Shown piece after piece: positions 62,360-64,000 of a stretch of 64,000 nt of DNA. The position numbers and the translations under genes were made by a program. How positions within the stretch are numbered: the first letter of the stretch is position 1; each line of letters starts with the position of its first letter. The notes under the pieces were generated by a model. It saw only the letters and a list, made by a program, of their open reading frames with translations. It had not been told where the DNA came from and did not search any database. Origin of the DNA: an uncultured Duncaniella sp. (GTDB taxonomy: Bacteria; Bacteroidota; Bacteroidia; Bacteroidales; Muribaculaceae); assembly GCF_910578445.1 (NCBI RefSeq), contig NZ_CAJTQC010000007.1:49995-113994 (forward strand). The letters run 5' to 3'.

Positions 62360-62854
62360 CTATGCCGAAATCAATTCTTCGTAGAATCGTATTAATTTGC
62401 TTGCTTTTTCAGACTCTTCCGTAGAAGTATCATATTCCAAAGTATCTAATTCACCAGTAGGAGATGTAATCTGTATTGTGTACTTAGATGCATTTACAGG
62501 AGCATCTAATTTAATTACAATTACTTTGCCATTATTTTCTAAAACTACTCCCGGATTTTCAGAACCAGAATCTAAATATTCCTTCACAGTAAAACCACTA
62601 CTCGTAAAGAAATCGATTTCAGCGTTTATATGAATTAAATAATCCAATGGAAATCTATTTCTAAAACCAGCTTCCAAGCCTGGAACTAAAACAAGAATGA
62701 AGAAAATGACAGTTAAAATTATACCCAAAGCGATAATGCTTAGAATTATCCAATGACCTTCTGTTATCAAGGAATATATTCCGAAGCCAAATATTGCAAT
62801 AAACGCAATCAATCCTAAGAAAGATTGTAGCGTTTCTTTTATATCCTTAGCCAT
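62360..62854 (-). CDS. Small membrane protein of unknown function
   Basis: A 164-aa protein starting at ATG 62854. Residues 12-31 (LGLIAFIAIFGFGIYSLI) and 36-58 (ILSIIALGIILTVIFFILVLV) are two TM helices. Residues 70-164 form a soluble alpha/beta-looking domain (NAEIDFFTSSGFTVKEYLDS, GKVIVIKLDAPVNASKYTIQI). I recognise no family. It is AT-rich compared with the PUL genes and lies 21 nt below HepT on the same strand, so it may be cargo of the same acquired segment. Confidence 0.65.
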   Translation of the reverse strand: MAKDIKETLQSFLGLIAFIAIFGFGIYSLITEGHWIILSIIALGIILTVIFFILVLVPGLEAGFRNRFPLDYLIHINAEIDFFTSSGFTVKEYLDSGSENPGVVLENNGKVIVIKLDAPVNASKYTIQITSPTGELDTLEYDTSTEESEKASKLIRFYEELISA

Positions 62855-62875
62855 TCTTCTCCTTATTTTTCCCTT

Positions 62876-63211
62876 TCATTTTAACAATAGAATCACCTCT
62901 TCTTTCAGTTTAGGAAGGTCGTTGATGACGATATTCCAGATGATGTGAGGCTCGAGGGTGTCGTAGGCGTGAACGACATAATTGCGAGTGCCTTTGATGT
63001 TTTTTGCGTTAGTTATTGCTATGTCTGCATCTAATTGAAGAATCTTAGACATTGCTTCGCCGATAATGCCAATATTCCTCTCGATGGCTCTTTTGAACAT
63101 GAGGTCATCAAGATAAACCTGATATTGACGTGGTCTTTGACTAATAAAAAACTCAATCTATTCTATTGCCAAAAGAATATCGTGGAGATATTTCTTGATT
63201 GTCCTATCCAT
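62876..63211 (-). pseudogene. hepT: HepT-type toxin/antitoxin partner (DUF86) with in-frame amber codon
   Basis: From ATG 63211 a 111-codon frame reads a normal HepT protein (MDRTIKKYLHDILLAIE, stop, then IEFFISQRPRQ onward), interrupted only by TAG at codon 18 (63158-63160). Everything after it is intact, including RAIERNIGIIGEAMSKI and the RX4-6HXY motif RNYVVHAY. A shorter product could start at ATG 63100 (74 aa), lacking the first helix. HepT is an RNase-like HEPN protein controlled by its partner MNT, whose gene overlaps its start by 8 nt. One point change or a sequencing error would explain the stop. Confidence 0.8.
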
Positions 63212-63506
63212 AGATGAGTTGTTTGGTTTCCTCTAATTCTTCTTTAAAATATGGATTCCGAATACAATCCTCATCGACGAGATCTATTTTTCGTCCCATT
63301 AAATCTTGTAATCCGATATAAAATTGGATTCTGTTCTCTCCGGCGACCAGCGGGTCTTCTTCCGGATGAAAAGTAGCGGAAAAATCAACATCGCTATTCT
63401 CATTGAAGCGAGGAGTCAGAATTGAACCGAATACATACAGCGTCTTGACCTTATACTTTTTGCATAAGGCAATAATCTTCTGGAGATTGTCGGTGATCAG
63501 ATGCAT
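63204..63506 (-). CDS. mntA: MNT minimal nucleotidyltransferase, partner of HepT
   Basis: A 100-aa protein. The frame is open to 63563, but that part crosses a terminator hairpin; ATG 63506 (MHLITDNLQKIIALCKK) is the sensible start. The nucleotidyltransferase signature GSX10DXD is exact (GSILTPRFNENSDVD), with a third acidic residue in KIDLVDED. In MNT-HepT systems this enzyme AMPylates and so inactivates the HepT toxin. The MNT stop and HepT start share 8 nt, the usual coupled arrangement. With HepT interrupted, MNT may have lost its target. Confidence 0.85.
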   Translation of the reverse strand: MHLITDNLQKIIALCKKYKVKTLYVFGSILTPRFNENSDVDFSATFHPEEDPLVAGENRIQFYIGLQDLMGRKIDLVDEDCIRNPYFKEELEETKQLIYG

Positions 63507-63518
63507 ACCCGTTTGGTT

Positions 63519-63575
63519 TGTTAAAAATAAAGGCTGTGAAGTCTCAATCCATGATTGTGACAAGACTTCACAGCC
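63519..63575 (-). terminator. Intrinsic terminator upstream of MNT
   Basis: 63532-63544 and 63563-63575 form a perfect 13-bp stem, followed on the minus strand by TTTATTTTTAAC. It would end transcription arriving from the right before MNT, so MNT needs its own promoter within or after it. Confidence 0.75.
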
Positions 63576-63606
63576 CTTCTTATTCAGTCGTTAATCTCGA
63601 AGAGAA

Positions 63607-63633
63607 TTACTCCTCGATGGCAGCCTGCGCCGC
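63607..63633 (-). repeat. 27-bp repeat, copy 2, with companion box
   Basis: The minus strand encodes AAQAAIEE and a TAA stop, 33 nt before the terminator at 63575. A companion box ATCTAAGCGCTCTCTAAGC lies at 63672-63690, 38 bp away. The same pair recurs as copy 3 with 39-bp spacing. Confidence 0.65.
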
Positions 63634-63731
63634 AAACAACAATCGCATAATATCAAGTGTTTGAATGAACGATCTAAGCGCTCTCTAAGCACTTTTTTGT
63701 TTGATTGGTGGTTTGCTGGTGTTTAGGCAGC

Positions 63732-63758
63732 TTAGTCCTCGATGGCTGCTTGCGCCGC
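63732..63758 (-). repeat. 27-bp repeat, copy 3, with companion box
   Basis: It differs from copy 2 at 3 of 27 bases and would encode AAQAAIED plus a stop, but an in-frame TAA lies just four codons upstream. The companion box ATCTAAGCAGGGTCTAAGC is at 63798-63816. Copies 2 and 3 are 125 bp apart in direct orientation. Confidence 0.65.
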
Positions 63759-63924
63759 TATAATTTAGAACTTCATTTCAGAAGGTTTAGAAACACTATC
63801 TAAGCAGGGTCTAAGCGGACTTCAAGCCTTATTATCGGGAAGGAGGATTTATCTCTCGCAACTGAACCGCATTGGAATCGTTAACCTTGCAGTTCAACTA
63901 CAGTTTCTTATTTCATGGGCTATT

Positions 63925-64000
63925 CTATTTTGATTGTTTATATACTTGGATCAGCTCGTCCTTGTCGGCGAGGTTGTCCCTTAATGTCTGTATCTGTTCG
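63925..64000 (-). CDS. C-terminal end of an unidentified gene, start outside window
   Basis: The last 24 codons before TAG at 63925-63927 read EQIQTLRDNLADKDELIQ and onward to VYKQSK. The heptad-like pattern suggests a coiled-coil tail, as in some small DNA-binding regulators, but the fragment is too short to name. It is in the same orientation as MNT and HepT. Confidence 0.4.
   Translation of the reverse strand, partial: EQIQTLRDNLADKDELIQVYKQSK

Larger units (their letters stand above)
63507..63924. other. Gene-free interval with repeats and a terminator
   Basis: These 418 bp hold a terminator hairpin (63519-63575), two copies of a 27-bp repeat and two copies of an ATCTAAGCNNNNTCTAAGC box. 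The only frame of note is a short minus-strand one ending RLLFAAQAAIEE within copy 2. The segment 63830-63924 shows nothing I can identify. Confidence 0.6.

Noticed and set aside
63600..63830. CRISPR array or classical integron attC sites
   Set aside because: Spacing is irregular (1410 and 125 bp), copies are degenerate, I see no paired inner/outer attC arms, and no integrase or cas gene is in view.

Overview
The window reads as Bacteroidales DNA, and a gut lineage such as Muribaculaceae or a relative is plausible. The signs are SusC/SusD pairs, two hybrid two-component sensors (HTCS), Bacteroidetes-style -7 boxes (TAnnTTTG), many SPII lipoproteins, and one protein with a type IX secretion-like C-terminal tail. 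Almost all of it consists of two polysaccharide utilization loci (PULs) on the minus strand, with a short AT-rich accessory segment at the right end. Nothing identifies the species.

Region 1 (1-27037, minus strand) looks like a pectin or other acidic-glycan PUL. HTCS-1 heads it. Below it come a GH105 fused to a beta-propeller, a GH88, a GH2, an alginate-lyase-fold protein, a second GH105, a lone BtuB-like TonB receptor, an unassigned beta-helix protein, a GH29, a GH95, a GH28-like beta-helix fused to a DUF362 domain, a stand-alone DUF362 protein, and a GH28 cut by the window edge. GH88 and both GH105s act on unsaturated uronides, so a lyase must act first; the alginate-lyase-fold protein is the visible candidate. 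There is no SusC/SusD pair. Two start sites (GH88 and stand-alone DUF362) carry the same roughly 75-bp promoter element, a good candidate HTCS-1 target.

Region 2 (27313-29533) holds two genes between the PULs: a plus-strand DUF4861 protein and a minus-strand carboxymuconolactone-decarboxylase/cupin protein.

Region 3 (29814-62025) is a xylan/arabinoxylan PUL. HTCS-2 (plus strand) is divergent from a minus-strand run: GH43, GH43, SusC-1, SusD-1, SusC-2, SusD-2, a SusE/F-position lipoprotein, a GH10 with a domain insertion, GH31, GH43-CBM6, a CE1-like esterase, GH43-CBM6, a GH5 with a sorting-type tail, and a GH97-CE6 fusion. The content implies surface cutting of xylan by GH10, import through SusC/D, and removal of arabinose, xylose, galactose, acetyl and possibly feruloyl groups. 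A strong terminator between GH10 and GH31 probably sets the transport genes at a higher level than the distal enzymes.

Region 4 (62026-64000) is visibly AT-richer. It has a small membrane protein, a MNT/HepT toxin-antitoxin pair whose HepT frame carries an amber codon, three copies of a 27-bp repeat, and the end of one more minus-strand gene. The repeats bracket the toxin-antitoxin segment like cassette boundaries.

The least explained items are the secreted DUF362 proteins, the shared HTCS-1 promoter element, and the 27-bp repeats.
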